DNA from: Coptis chinensis
Lineage: Eukaryota; Streptophyta; Magnoliopsida; Ranunculales; Ranunculaceae
NCBI GenBank assembly: GCA_015680905.1
Contig: CM027380.1
Span: 35,146,001-35,210,000, forward strand
DNA length: 64,000 nt
Direction: 5' to 3'
The notes beneath the pieces were generated by a model, which saw only the letters and a program-made list of their open reading frames with translations, had not been told where the DNA came from and did no database searches. Each line of letters opens with the position of its first letter. Within the stretch, counting starts at the first letter, position 1. Below are positions 22,342-34,626 of this stretch, one piece after another. The position numbers and the translations under genes are program-made.

Positions 22342-22763
22342 TGTATCTCCACCTATTACAACCTATAAAATTACTTGTATCAATACCTTACTCTTCACTC
22401 GGACTTTTTCTTTTTTCTTTTTCCTTCTTCTCCCTCTCTATTTGTCTTTATAGCTTTCTTATTTTCTAACCGCTCTCTCTCGTTCGTCCATCCACCCTGA
22501 TCCTACGTGCCTCATCTTGCCACTTGTCCCTCAACATACCCTGCAGTTCTCGGTAGTTAGGGTTCCGCAGCTCCTATCCGATGCACCCTGTAGTATCCTC
22601 CCTACTCTGACTACTGCCCACTCGCCACCCCTGTCATTCACCATAGTTCTCGGCAATTATGGTTCCGCGGCTCATATCAGCTGCACCCGATCTTCTCTTC
22701 ACTATTCTGTATACGGGCCATTAGCCACCAATGATATCCCATGTCACAAATATGACCCCTACA
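22342..22763 (-). repeat. 5' LTR of T2 (422 bp)
   Basis: Colinear with 12,551-12,973; ends TG...CA; followed by the TCTTC duplication at 22,764-22,768. Confidence 0.95.
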
Positions 22764-22768
22764 TCTTC

Positions 22769-23949
22769 AATGGTGCTTTATAATCCTAGGTACGTGTTAA
22801 GTGGACAACTCAAATGTTCCACACCTACCCATACTTTATATCAAGTGAACAACTCACCACACTCTATTTTAGGGGTCAAATATAGAGTTTGATTTGCCTT
22901 ATGAAGTTCCACTCTATATTAGCTGCCCATGTTGCCCATACTGCCCATCTAACCTATGTCTGCCACATGTGCAAATAACAAATTTAATTACTTTTTTGAA
23001 TAATTTCTAAAATTCAATGATGGTGTTTATTAATAAGTTTTAATATTAAACAATATTATAGAGTGTGATGCATTGGTGTAGATACTTTTTCATACTTCAA
23101 ATAACATCATCTTTTAAGTGGATGATGCCATTTTGTACTATAAATCAAGTTATTGCATTGAAGACGCTCTTATATTATTTTTTATTGACATTTTTCTGAA
23201 GAAAAAGTTATGGTAACCAAAACGAGTAGCAATGAAGATATAGAAGTGTGTGAACCATGCCATGGCAATCTTGTTAGTCAAACGATAAGGAGAGAAGGAT
23301 CTCTCCTCTAATTAGAGCGTACTTGTCAAGAGCCGTAAGATAGAGTGCATGAATCTCGATGTGGATAAGTCAACATAAAAACAAAAGTAAATTCTAATCA
23401 TCTTCTTCCCTATATTCACATTGTTTTTCCCTCAATGTATCAAACACAGATTACCAATCAATATGAAATCACGACGACATTGTTTCGTTAATTTACTTGA
23501 TCAAACTAATAGCTTAATAATCTTCAAATTTTGTTGATGTAATGAAAGCTTTAAGAAGTGCATGCAAGATATAATTCATGTGTGGTGTTTACTGTTCAAC
23601 ATTAAAAGCAGTGATTTTGCTGCTTATCCAGCCATTACAAATTTAATGTTTGATTTATGGGTCTTAATAAACCCGATCTTAATAACAAGAACAAAAGTTG
23701 AGAACTTGAGAAGAGATGAGCGAGGAAGACGAAGGCTAAAGTGTCATTTTGGTTGTATTTTTTTTCCTTCTTCAATTGTTTTCATTCCTAGTCACATCAC
23801 ATACAAACAAAATGGTTTTATTTTCTTTTTGGGATATGAGATTTGCTTTTAATCTAACGGATGACAATCTTGGTTGACAATCTTGAGTGCTCTTTCGAGT
23901 AGAGATCTCCTCATCAGGACTCATCTTTTTAAGTCTCCTAATATGAGCC
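22769..23949. other. Unassigned AT-rich DNA
   Basis: Continues the sequence interrupted at 12,545. No gene is recognised; the frame at 23,562-23,852 has no known pattern. Confidence 0.45.
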
Positions 23950-24273
23950 CATTTTTGTTACAATTTCCCAATGTTTAGTTTGCTTATGGCCAAATAAAAA
24001 ACTACCATGTGGTCATTGATAATGGAACCAAGAATTTTACTCCGTTACTCATGATAGTGACTGAAAGACAAATTAAACTTTGTTGGTCCAAACACAGTTC
24101 TCAAGCCCACCATAAAGCAATTGTTTTGATATAAAAATTATTATTTATGGAAGGAAACAAAATGGTGTGCAATGGTGCAACCTCTCAAGCCCCAAATTAA
24201 TCATTTTGCGAATTGCCCCAAATTATGACTAAACATTTTTTTTTCAATAATTTTTTTAATAAAAACACAAAGT

Positions 24274-24312
<39 letters not shown>

Positions 24313-24415
24313 TCAATAATAATAAACAAGTTTAAAATATAAATAACTTACTCCTAATAGTTGACCACTTTTAATATAATTTTAAAAGTACCATAAATAT
24401 GTAATAATAAGTAAG
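23950..24415. repeat. Inverted repeat arm, left (about 466 bp)
   Basis: Aligns to the reverse complement of 26,335-26,840. Matching landmarks include gccaaataaaa, ggtcattgataat, gcccaccataaagcaatt and ccccaaattatga. It includes the TAA microsatellite at 24,275-24,312. Confidence 0.75.
24275..24312. repeat. (TAA)n microsatellite
   Basis: About twelve TAA units. The opposite arm of the inverted repeat has a shorter run at 26,429-26,451, so the run expanded or shrank after duplication. Confidence 0.9.
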
Positions 24416-26334
24416 AGAGATGGAGAATAGAAACTTCCAAAACCAAAATGTAAAACGTTTAGTAATACATTTTTTGTAAGACTATTGAATTTGGATTTGT
24501 ATCCTCCACATAAGTTCACTAATTAAAATTTAAATATACGGTTAAGGTGTGTGTGATTGGTATAGTAACAATGTTTTGCCACGAAGAGTTGTCATTTAAA
24601 AAAAAACAATAAAAATCCACACACTATACTCAATTTCCACCATTTGTTTCATTTTATCTCTCCCGACAGTATTACCAAAATTCATCCATTATAAGTATTA
24701 TAGTGATACTACAGTAATAATAATTTATAATACTACAATATCATGGGATCAAGTCGTGGTGCATTAAAAAAAACCAACAAAAAAAGAAAAAAAAAAGTGA
24801 TACTACAATAAAAATAATAAAGTATTGGAAGTTGAAAATGGAGGCATGTGACTAGTCTCAAACTTTGATTCTCAACTAGGGTTGGTCAATTGGACTAGGA
24901 CCAATGTAACAAAAGTTGAACATGGTTGACCGAGGAACCTTTGGTCTTGGTTTGACCTTTCATTGACTTGGTTTGACCAATTTAATATTTTTTTGTTTGA
25001 ATTAATATTTTATTAATATACAATCAAATTACAATGAGAGAAGTGGCAAGAGCACTATAAAGTGCACCGTGAGTCCCTTTTCAATAAGAAATCCCACTCT
25101 CCTAAAAACAAACTCGTTTATGAGAGTCTCTTTATTTAATATTTTTAAAAAAAAAATAATATCCGACGAGTATTAGTGTTACTCCGTGTCAAAAAAATAA
25201 TTCCGATGAGTACCAATATTATATCGTGTCCGACACAAGTATGGTAGCCAATGAGGGGTGGGTGGGTGGTTTTTTTTTTAAGTTACCAAATATTCTCGAA
25301 ATATTAACCAAAAAAAAGACAGAGTTTCACTTTTATTTTCGGCATTTTGTACATTATTTTGAGCCTGGACGAGCTTAGCACTTCCATAATTCTTAGCAAT
25401 TCTTAATTTGTCTAGTACATTTGATGAGATTACAAGTTTCGGATTTGAATAATTTTTTGTGACAATGCTTAAAATAGTTAGGAATCATATCTACAAAAAA
25501 TTAAACTAATCTAAAATATATAAATGCCCTAAAGATTTTGAGTTTGTTGTGTGTTTTTTTAACATATGTCCTTAGAACCCCTCCTAAAAAAAAACTGCCT
25601 AGCCTGTTTTGGGGCTGCCTAGTGTAATGAATGTACTAGTTACTAGTCTAATAGTGTGTAATAGTGAGTAATGTTGTAATAATGGGTCAAAGTCAACAAA
25701 ATTTAATTAGAGTCAATGCAAAATATGGTCAAGGTGCTTTGAACTTCGTGCTCATCTTGTAGTATGTTAAAGACACCCTAATAGAATTGAAGAACACCTC
25801 AATCAGAGCACCGAGCTAGAAGCTACGTGTGACACAATTTCACACCTGGGTTTATGTTCCCTTATGATTCTATTGGAAAAATAGTTTTGACATTTATGTA
25901 GGGAAATAGCAAGCATCCTCTACAACCAATATTATTGCCTTCGCTTGCCCCACAATTGTGCTAGTGATTACTCAAATGAAAGTTATTTTTGTTGCCTTCT
26001 TATGACTTGTTGTCTTCTTACTTACTGCTTCCACTCTCTTCGTACAATTGTGATTCAATTATTGCTTATGTGTACGACTTCTAGTTAACACTACTTGCCC
26101 GAATAATAGGCTTGCTTGGGGATAAATACGCTCAAGTGCCTCAAGACACACATTGGGCCCAAGTGTGTCCGCGACACCTAGGTTAGACGCTGTCCCACCG
26201 CCCGAGAATCACCTAGTGTTTTTTAGAACATTCTCTGCAAGCCAATCACTCCCTAGAAGTGGGGATGAAGAAATGGGCCAGTAAAAAGGATATGCCAGGA
26301 CATTCGAATTGGGATAAACACCGTACACATGTAA
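24416..26334. other. Non-coding DNA between the inverted arms
   Basis: 1.9 kb, AT-rich, no open frame of note. It contains two clusters of TTGAC/GTCAA cores (24,880-24,985 and 25,686-25,735). Confidence 0.45.
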
Positions 26335-26840
26335 AACTTATTATTACTTATTATTATATATTTACGTGACGATAAAAAATGTATTAAAAGTAGTCAACAA
26401 TTAGAAGTAAGTTAGTTACATTTTAGACTAGTTTATTATTATTATTATTACTATTTTGGTTATACCTATCTTTTAATTAGTTTTATGGTTTTATTTGGAA
26501 AAATGTTATTATCATAATTTGGGGTAATATAATTTGCAAATGCCGTGAGGAATGAAGCTCCTTTGGGCGAGAAAAAAAAAACTCCTTTGGGCTAAATTTG
26601 GGGTGTGAGAGGTGCACAAATGCATACCATTTTCTTTCCTTCAAGAATTGCTTTATGGTGGGCTTTGTGTTTATATAGAAAAGCTAACTGACAACTGAGT
26701 GATGCTGACAAAGTTAAATTTGTCTTTTGCTCACTGTCATTAAAAACGTATTTACAACTCTTGGTTCTATTATCAATGACCATGTGGCAGTCTTTTATTT
26801 GGCCAGAAGCAAACTAAGCACTGAAAAAATTGCAGAAAAA
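26335..26840. repeat. Inverted repeat arm, right (about 505 bp)
   Basis: Reverse complement of 23,950-24,415 with a scatter of substitutions and an extra segment near 26,540-26,590. Outer limits are approximate; I could not settle a target duplication. Confidence 0.75.
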
Positions 26841-26886
26841 ATGGATCCCTCCTAACATCTATAATGTCTCCACATGCAGTAATAAT

Positions 26887-27440
26887 CGGGGCGGCTCACC
26901 GGGCCCAATTTTATTTTGGGCGTATTATTTTGTGTTTTTTCTCCTCCTCTTAAGCCCAGATAGACATTGTTTCCTACATGCCTTAATAACGCTAATTTGT
27001 TCATTAGTTAGTATTAATTAGCGACTTAAATAAACTATTGACATTCCTTAACTAAATTTTCTATCTTATCTACCACTAACCCTTCCTCATCTGCACACTC
27101 CTCTCTGTTATTCACTTATTCTCCACTAATAAACTGTCCAGGCTATAACTTATTATATGATTTCACTCCTTTTGTTTCTTTGTCACAATAAAAGAAAAAA
27201 AAAGATTCATTATATTTATCTATTTTCTTCACAACAACAAATTCAAATATTAAAATCTACATGTTTTGATGTTTTGTACATCTTCTTTATTTCTTCCTAA
27301 TGAAATTGGAGGCATTTCTTTTTTGTTCGCTCATTACCGTTGTGGTTTTAAGTTTAACAGGCAATCATACATCGATCCATACTAGAAGGAGCCTCTTTTA
27401 GGCTTTTGCCTAGGCCCCAAATTGTCTTGAGCCGGTCCTG
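26887..27440. mobile_element. Non-autonomous hAT-like element (554 bp)
   Basis: Ends are CGGGGCGGCTCA (left) and, reverse-complemented, CAGGACCGGCTCA (right): imperfect terminal inverted repeats close to CAGGGCCGGCTCA. The 8-bp sequence GTAATAAT flanks both sides (26,879-26,886 and 27,441-27,448). An 8-bp duplication with CAGGG-type ends is the hAT signature. There is no transposase frame inside, so it must have been moved by a transposase made elsewhere. Confidence 0.88.
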
Positions 27441-27448
27441 GTAATAAT

Positions 27449-30390
27449 TACTAATTAAGGAGAAGGGTTCTAGGGGCATATATTACAAAAACACATGAAC
27501 AAACTCATGATTGTTAGGATATTTCTAAGTTTTAGATTAGGTTAATTTGTATTCATACGATCTTCCAACCATTCTAAACATTGTCACATTCAAATAAAAA
27601 ACTTCTACCCCAGTAAATGTAGTCAACAAATTATAAATTATGGACCATTCATTTTCACGATAATTGATGTTATATTTAGCCAGCGATTACTCTGATTTTT
27701 TTGTGTGACTATGTTTAAAATAGTTAAGAGATCATATATATATATACTAGAATTTAACCCGTTGCTATTTCACTTGAGTCATTATAGGTGAATTTAGCAA
27801 AATAAAATCGTGTCAATTTATTGTTTTAACCCCAATTTTATTGGGAAAAAATCAAGAGTGTTTCCACTATTTTTTTACATTTAAATTGAACTTTTGTGCA
27901 TCATACATACTCAATTTCACACGGCAATATGCCCATAAAAGTGATGCACCCACAAGTACTTCAAATCCCATGAGTAAATATGTCTTACACCAACAAAACC
28001 TGAATAGTTGTTAAGTCCCTTTATAAGAATTAGAAAAAGAAATAAAAAGTCAATAGCAAACTCCTATAATCCAAGGTATATATTGCTATCAATAAGAAGC
28101 TAAAGCTCAAGGGTTATACAAACACTGTTGGAGCACTATTAGGCTTTTAGCGAGAACTTGTCGCTCATGTGTATACTTAGAGTGAATATTGAAGCACACC
28201 CCATCTGCGTCGTTAAGAAAGCAAATGCAATTTTCGCCAATGACAATCTTCTTGAGAGAAATTTTGTGGGTCTTTTGGCTTACTTGTTTTTAATCTTGCT
28301 AAATACATAGCGAGATTAGCTTATTCATGAGCACATAATTATTATCATCAATAGTTAGGCAGATAGTCCTATGGTAGAACATGTTTGGATCAAACACAAT
28401 TAAGATCCCAAATTGATATCAAATGTTTCCTGCTAAAGGACATGTCTGCAAGTCTACAATCTAATGGACAGCCAAATGAAGTGTCAATAGCCAACAACAA
28501 AAGTAGTAACTAATATGAACTGCTAAAGTAACAAAAAGTTCTCAAGTTTTCTTGATTTTGTCAACATCAAAAGTTCGAAGACAGTAGCTAAATGAATTCA
28601 ATGCATCTAATTAATCACGCCCATTACACAATTACTACAAAAATGTATAAGAGATCATATGTAAGATGCACTACAAATTATGCAATTACATTGAACAAAC
28701 AAAGATATTTCAAATGACTAATATAGAGCCCATGGAGCTTCAAATAGGCCCAATTAAAACATGGCTATTGTAAACAAATTTATAAGTCTACTACTCAATG
28801 ATACTAAATTTACTGAGAATAGTTCGATCTGCCACTCAAAGATACCATTGGGAATAGGTTTGCTACTCAAATGAACTTCCAAAATTTGCTCTTAATGCCT
28901 CTAATACCCAATTTGCAAACTTCAATGGGTGGGGAATCTGTTAGTTGCCAAAATATTGTCGTCTTTATTTCCTTCGTTGGATAGTTCTTGCATAAATATA
29001 ATAATAGTGAAAGTCATAGATCCATTAATAAGTAAAAACAAAATGGATCCTTGCTAAATCCAGCATATATGCAACCAACACTACTGCGTAAGAAGCTAAA
29101 GACAACCCACAACCAATGCTCAAGACAACATGGGGCAGTTTAGTAGCTAGCTATTAAAAAGTGAGCCCAATTGACAATGAAATCTGAACTTCTGTAGCCA
29201 CTTCTTGCAACTAAATCTTAATCACAAAGCCATAGCCAACCTTTCACAATGCAATGATGAAAATATAATGTTTTGTCAATTCGGCTACGTTCGTTAGACA
29301 ATCCAAGGATATAAACCATTAACTTCCAAAATTCTGACCCAAATATGCAACTCAATTGTATCTGATGAAGATGGTGCTTTCTTGCCTACCTTTATCTACT
29401 TGTTCCGATCTTAGTGTGAGGTAGTCTTCATGTGTCACATTCTCAAAATGTTGGTTTCAATTCAATCGACAATCCTTTGTACCTAGATTTAACATAATTA
29501 ATAATTGTCAAATGATAACTAAATTCATATACTGTAAGGTACGGTTATGAAGTCCTAATAAGTGCACACAGAGTCATAATACAAAGAGGCCGAAAACATC
29601 CAAGAAACTACAACCTTAATATAAAAATTTATCGAAACTAAAATATCATATTAGAAATGATGAGGATTCAAAAATCTGATAACAAGAGAGGATATTGATC
29701 CTCGATACTCGAGTGATGATATCATAAGAAGTAGAAGTTCTACTTGTGCCTTGACTTATACTCTTCTGGTTGTTGTTGCATCCTTGACCATGCACTTATG
29801 CAACACAATAAACATGAGAAATGAGTCCAGCACAAACATTTGGGATTGGGAAACGATACATTCTTCTGCATTTAGTCTCCCACTCAACACGTCTTTACAA
29901 CTACAAAATGCACAAAATGAAACATACATCTACAGACAAATAAGACAGCTTTTCAAATGTAAATAGTGAAAAATAACTTTTCAACTAACTTACTTGCTTC
30001 CATTATAGCTAATTTTTCACTCTTACATTTTCTTGTAACTCAGACACATTCTCAGTCATGTTGACTGAAAAAGTTCCAATTCAACAATACGTAAACCTTC
30101 CGTTGATTAGTTCAATCTTGCAAAAGAAGCGTTGAAGTCTCTGCACTCTGTACATACCGAAATGAATGTAGATTCTTTGTTGTTCTGTGCATAGAAACAA
30201 ACTTGAATAATTAGAAGGAAATGACATTAAAATGTACTTGCCTTTACAACTGTCGTTTAATCTTGAGGAATCTTATTCAATAGAAAAGATTTATTCACGT
30301 ATCAATGAATTTTGCCAAAATCCCATCCCGCTGAAATCCAAATTGAGTGTTAAAGACATAGTTTTCATTACGCCCATAAAACTATGCACT
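27449..30390. other. Unassigned AT-rich DNA, no gene
   Basis: About 2.9 kb without a credible gene. Near 27,735-27,770 tatatatatactagaattt followed by aacccgt resembles the 5' end of some plant Helitrons, but no 3' hairpin-CTRR end was found. The frames at 29,751 and 30,232 match nothing I know. Confidence 0.4.
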
Positions 30391-30395
30391 GAACC

Positions 30396-32348
30396 TGTCA
30401 CACCCCAAATTATGACAAAATCAGAAAAACAATATTTGTTCCTGACTCTTTGATTTTCGAGGTGTGATGCATTCTCAACTTCTAAAAACCCATTATCCGT
30501 TTAGCTATTCCAATAATTGGAAACCAAAAAAAAATTTAAATAACCAAAAGTTCTCTTCATTACAAAAATTCACAAATATGATTAAGTTACAAATTTCTTT
30601 TCAATAACTCTTTAATTATAATTACAGCTGAAAATACAAAAACATTGTCTCAATTAAAAATCTATTGCACGTCAAGGGAAAACAAAATATATCCAATAAT
30701 GAGACGCTAACGTGAACTACAAGAATCAATCAACCTTCTTCAACACTAATCCTGTCAAGACTTATCAATTGGGTTCATTTTATGAACACACCCGATAAGC
30801 AAACATGCAAATCAGGTCAACATAATTAACAATGCTGGTATGAGTAGCCCTAAAATACAAAATATACTTATACATATATATACACAATAAATAAGGCAGT
30901 TAGTTCCTCCACCGAGGTGCCTTAACTTCTAACGAATAATACCAAATTTTTAAATACAATAATTAAGGCAGGTAGTTCCTCCACTGAGGTGCCTTAGGTT
31001 CAAACCGTACTAGATCAACTGTATTTAATAATAAAATAACAAAACTAAAACTTACTCTATACTTACACTGGTGTAAGCCTAATCACAGAGTGGGTCACAC
31101 CTGCATAAATAATCAATTCAACCCACCCTTCTGCAAAACCATTGTGAGTGCAACCTAAATTACCATAAATCATTTATTAGAGATTTAACGTACACTTTGA
31201 TATATCATCACAATCATTGTTTAGAGTTTCTTCAAGTGTCTCTAGAATCACGTTGTCTCTATGCTTTACCTAGTTTCCTTGGCTACCACAATCGCTTCCC
31301 AACGCCGAACATGTACATCCACATGCCTCCCCTCACATAATGAACCACTCTGTGCGTAGTTACCCTAAGCGGGAAATCGCATACCAGGTAACCCTCACAC
31401 GAACACCATTATGTGGGTACTGCCACTATTCGGCACATAATATCGCGCGTCTTGTTCTAATTTTGCGAACGAGATAATCAAGCCACTATTCGGCTATGAT
31501 TGCCCAACAAATGAGTCAATCAACATCTTATATATACACCCTATACAAGGGCCAATCATATCACATACGCCCATCACAAGGGCCAAATCACATGAGTTGT
31601 GGTAGCTAGGTTCTAGGATTTTCGTTACGTAAGTTATTCAGGTGTCATACATTAGTATCTCATAACCATTTCACTTTATCACGTGCATGTCAAATAAATT
31701 ATTGCACTAAGCCACAATATTTAGAAATATCTCAATACATCTCATAACAACTTTCATTCTTTCACGTGCCAAATAAATTATTGCACTAAGCCATAATTCC
31801 GTGGGAAATATCCACAAATATTATACCATCTCATAGTAGCATCTCACAGATTTAAGAATGGAGCATTTATATTTATTTTTCAAAAATATCACATTTAATA
31901 TACATCCTAACATGTTATATCAGTTAACAGAACAACAATTTCAACATACCACATAATGTCACCATTACTCCAAACATATCACAAAACACTTTTATAACAT
32001 TTTAGAAATATCAGGTCTCCTGAACTTTAATCTCGTCACGTGTCAAAAATAGCACAATATCAACGTCAAATCTTTCTTAGATAATGACAAACAGTTTATA
32101 TAGGCCTCCACAGCATGCTACCATTGGATTAGTCCATAAAATTTACAACATAAAAAGTAACGTAAATAAACAGTCAATAGTCCACAATCAAGGCCCAAAA
32201 CCAAAATCCAAGAGTGTAAACATTTAAAGACCCAATTGGATCTATTTTAAGTTATATGGACCGGCCCAAAACAAAATTTGAAACTGTCCCAAAGAAACCA
32301 ACTAATTTGGTTTCGGCCCAAAGAAACAAACAAACTCTAACCAAAGCC
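30396..32348 (-). repeat. 3' LTR of X, outer part
   Basis: Shown on the plus strand it starts TGTCACACCCC. It is colinear with 55,157-56,330 and 59,981-60,740. It contains two units of a hairpin repeat (30,893-30,931 and 30,965-31,000) and a repeated GCCACTATTCGGC (31,430 and 31,483). It stops at CCAAAGCC where Y begins. Confidence 0.88.
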
Positions 32349-33154
32349 ATGATAGGGTTATATACTAAAAACATTACTTTTGTATTAACTCCAATTCTTG
32401 ATTTTTTGAATGAAAATCATATGGGAAAATGTTATGCATATTATATATGTTATTAGTTATATGCATGCATCTAATACTTTATGTTATAGATGATATGGTG
32501 TGTGGTGACACACATAAGATCAAATCATCAGTACCTTATAAAGTATAAGTAAACGTTTATAACCTAGATAGATTTGGACAAACCATTAGTACGGTTGTAG
32601 TATAATTTGGTATTAGTCTATCTTGATTACAAGATTACACTAGTACACTTTGTGTGTATTGAACATGACCAAGTGAGGTTGTTTCTCTTTATCCTGACTA
32701 TATAAGAGAACAAACACCTCTGTTATTATGGAAGCTTGTCCTCTTAATCCGAATATAATAATGGGCACTTACGTGCATTGTACATAGCTTTAAATCATCA
32801 ATGAGTGAGATTTATTTATGAATCAACAAACTCGATGGATTGGGTAATGACATTGTATGTAAGGTGTGCTGTTGATTATAGAAGGAATCCGTGACCAGCA
32901 GGAAGTCGGGTTGATGATGTCCCCTTGAGGAGCTCATAAGGATTGTCATGTAAACACTGCAGGTGGATTTAATCCGACATGACAATGAGGTTGAGTGGTA
33001 CTACTCAAGGACATAAGAAGTTGATTAATGTAGTTGTCAGTAACTTGACTTAATCAACGGGCATTCGATATCTTAACACGGGGAGATCAACAAGCATATA
33101 ATATGGAGCCCATAAACGTTATACACATAATTTGGGATTAGGGCGGTAGTGCAA

Positions 33155-34626
33155 TGATAAGAGCCCAAAACTGTAGTTTTAACCCCTTAACCATCATACT
33201 TTTAGACCAATTATGTGAGTAATAATTAAGAGTTAACACTGATTACGTGTTTTTATGCATTTCAGGCTTCAAAGTCCATTATGTACAGAAATGTGCCACT
33301 TTAGTGAGATAAAGGAGCAAAGGTCGGTTACTAAGGAGTTCCGTGATTAAAGGCCAAGATTCAAGAAGATAAAGCCTTTCTAAAGCCCAGTCAAAAGCTG
33401 AAAAGTCGACGCGGGCGTAAAATGAAGACACAAGTCGATTAGAACTTCCGAAGGCCGTATCTTTGGACTCAGACCTCGGAATGGGGCCTACCTTATGTCA
33501 AAACGACCGGCTCGGAAAGAGCTTTCCAATGGTCTAAGCCTTGACCCAATAAAAGGAGCAGAAGTGGACGAAACGTCTGTTGAAGCCAACTATAGCTGAA
33601 GAGGCCTTTTTGGACTGAAAGAATTGGGTTTTTGGCCTGATTCTCTGGCCCAAAACATGGCTCCAAGTCCATGCACAATTTTTGGATCTGAATGTATAAA
33701 AACCAAAGCTTCACTCTTTGTTAATGGTAGATAGTTAGACCTAGATTAGAATTAGATTAGTTAGCCTCCATTAATGAGTTTTAGAACTTAGTTTTAGAAT
33801 TTCATTTCTTGTTTTAGATTAATTTCTTGAATCATTGAATATCATTCATTAGATAAATAAAATAGTTATTATTCTTGTCATTTTGATTTTTTGTTATTTC
33901 AATCTATTAGATATAGTTTTAATTATTGTTGGTTACCATTTCTTAGTTGTTAATTAGAATCTAATTATTGTTTAATTTAGATTAGTAAATTTCGAATCTT
34001 GATATTATGTTTAGTTTAGATTCATATGGAAATGATTGCGGAATGATTCTCGGCTAAACCTCCATTAGAGGGGGTTGAGAAGCCTTGATGAAAGCTTGAT
34101 TTCGATTATTGTAGAGTCGTCGTAATTTCTATTCCACTCTAGAAACGATTAATTCGCCATGAGAATGGGTTTAATCGTTCACATGCTAGTTATGAATTGG
34201 TAGAAATGTCATGTGTAATTAGGGATTAGGAAGAACCAATTGTTCTCACAAGTAGCATTTCAATTCGGATTCTGACGATTAAATGGATTAGTGAGTTAAG
34301 TTGAGTTAAGGTGGAATCAATCCCCCCTAATTCCTTATTATAGAATCAACATAGTATTTCCATCGTTGAATCAATTATAGTTTGTATCTTGTGGGTAGTT
34401 GCATCGTAGTATAATTCCCCCTCGTAAAACTCTCATTAGACTTAAGACCGACAAATTAGACTATAAAACATTCCATGCTAGAGCACTAGGAGTGGAACGA
34501 ATTTGTTACTCCACTCTATTTCGATAGAATTGAGAGTAGAAACTTTGATAAATATAGACACAAAATTTAGTTTTAGTTTACTTACGTTTTGAGTTTATCG
34601 TTCATTTCGTAGGTAGACTATTCATT
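33155..34626 (+). repeat. Left LTR of copy A
   Basis: Starts TGATAAGAGCCC, colinear with 48,198-49,675, and stops about 12-17 bases short of its U5 end, at GACTATTCATT, where the B LTR begins. Confidence 0.9.

Larger units (their letters stand above)
12551..22763 (-). mobile_element. Full-length Tat-like Ty3/gypsy retrotransposon T2 (10.2 kb)
   Basis: It is flanked by the 5-bp duplication TCTTC (12,546-12,550 and 22,764-22,768). On the minus strand the order is: 5' LTR (22,763-22,342), primer site, gag, protease, RT, RNase H, second RNase H, integrase (ends 16,890), 93-bp tandem repeat, antisense gene (plus strand 13,557-15,762), purine tract, 3' LTR (12,973-12,551). The LTRs differ at about 29 of 422 positions by eye (about 7 %), mostly transitions, so the insertion is not recent. 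gag and pol carry several stops, so it is not autonomous now. The extra RNase H and the antisense gene place it in the Tat lineage. Confidence 0.93.

Noticed and set aside
27735-30390. Helitron with 5' end near 27,740
   Set aside because: Only a tatatatactag-like start was seen. No 3' hairpin plus CTRR end and no RepHel or RPA-like frame could be supported.
29751-30453. Short open frames next to X as host gene exons
   Set aside because: No domain, no splice context and no coding pattern; AT-rich chance frames are expected here.
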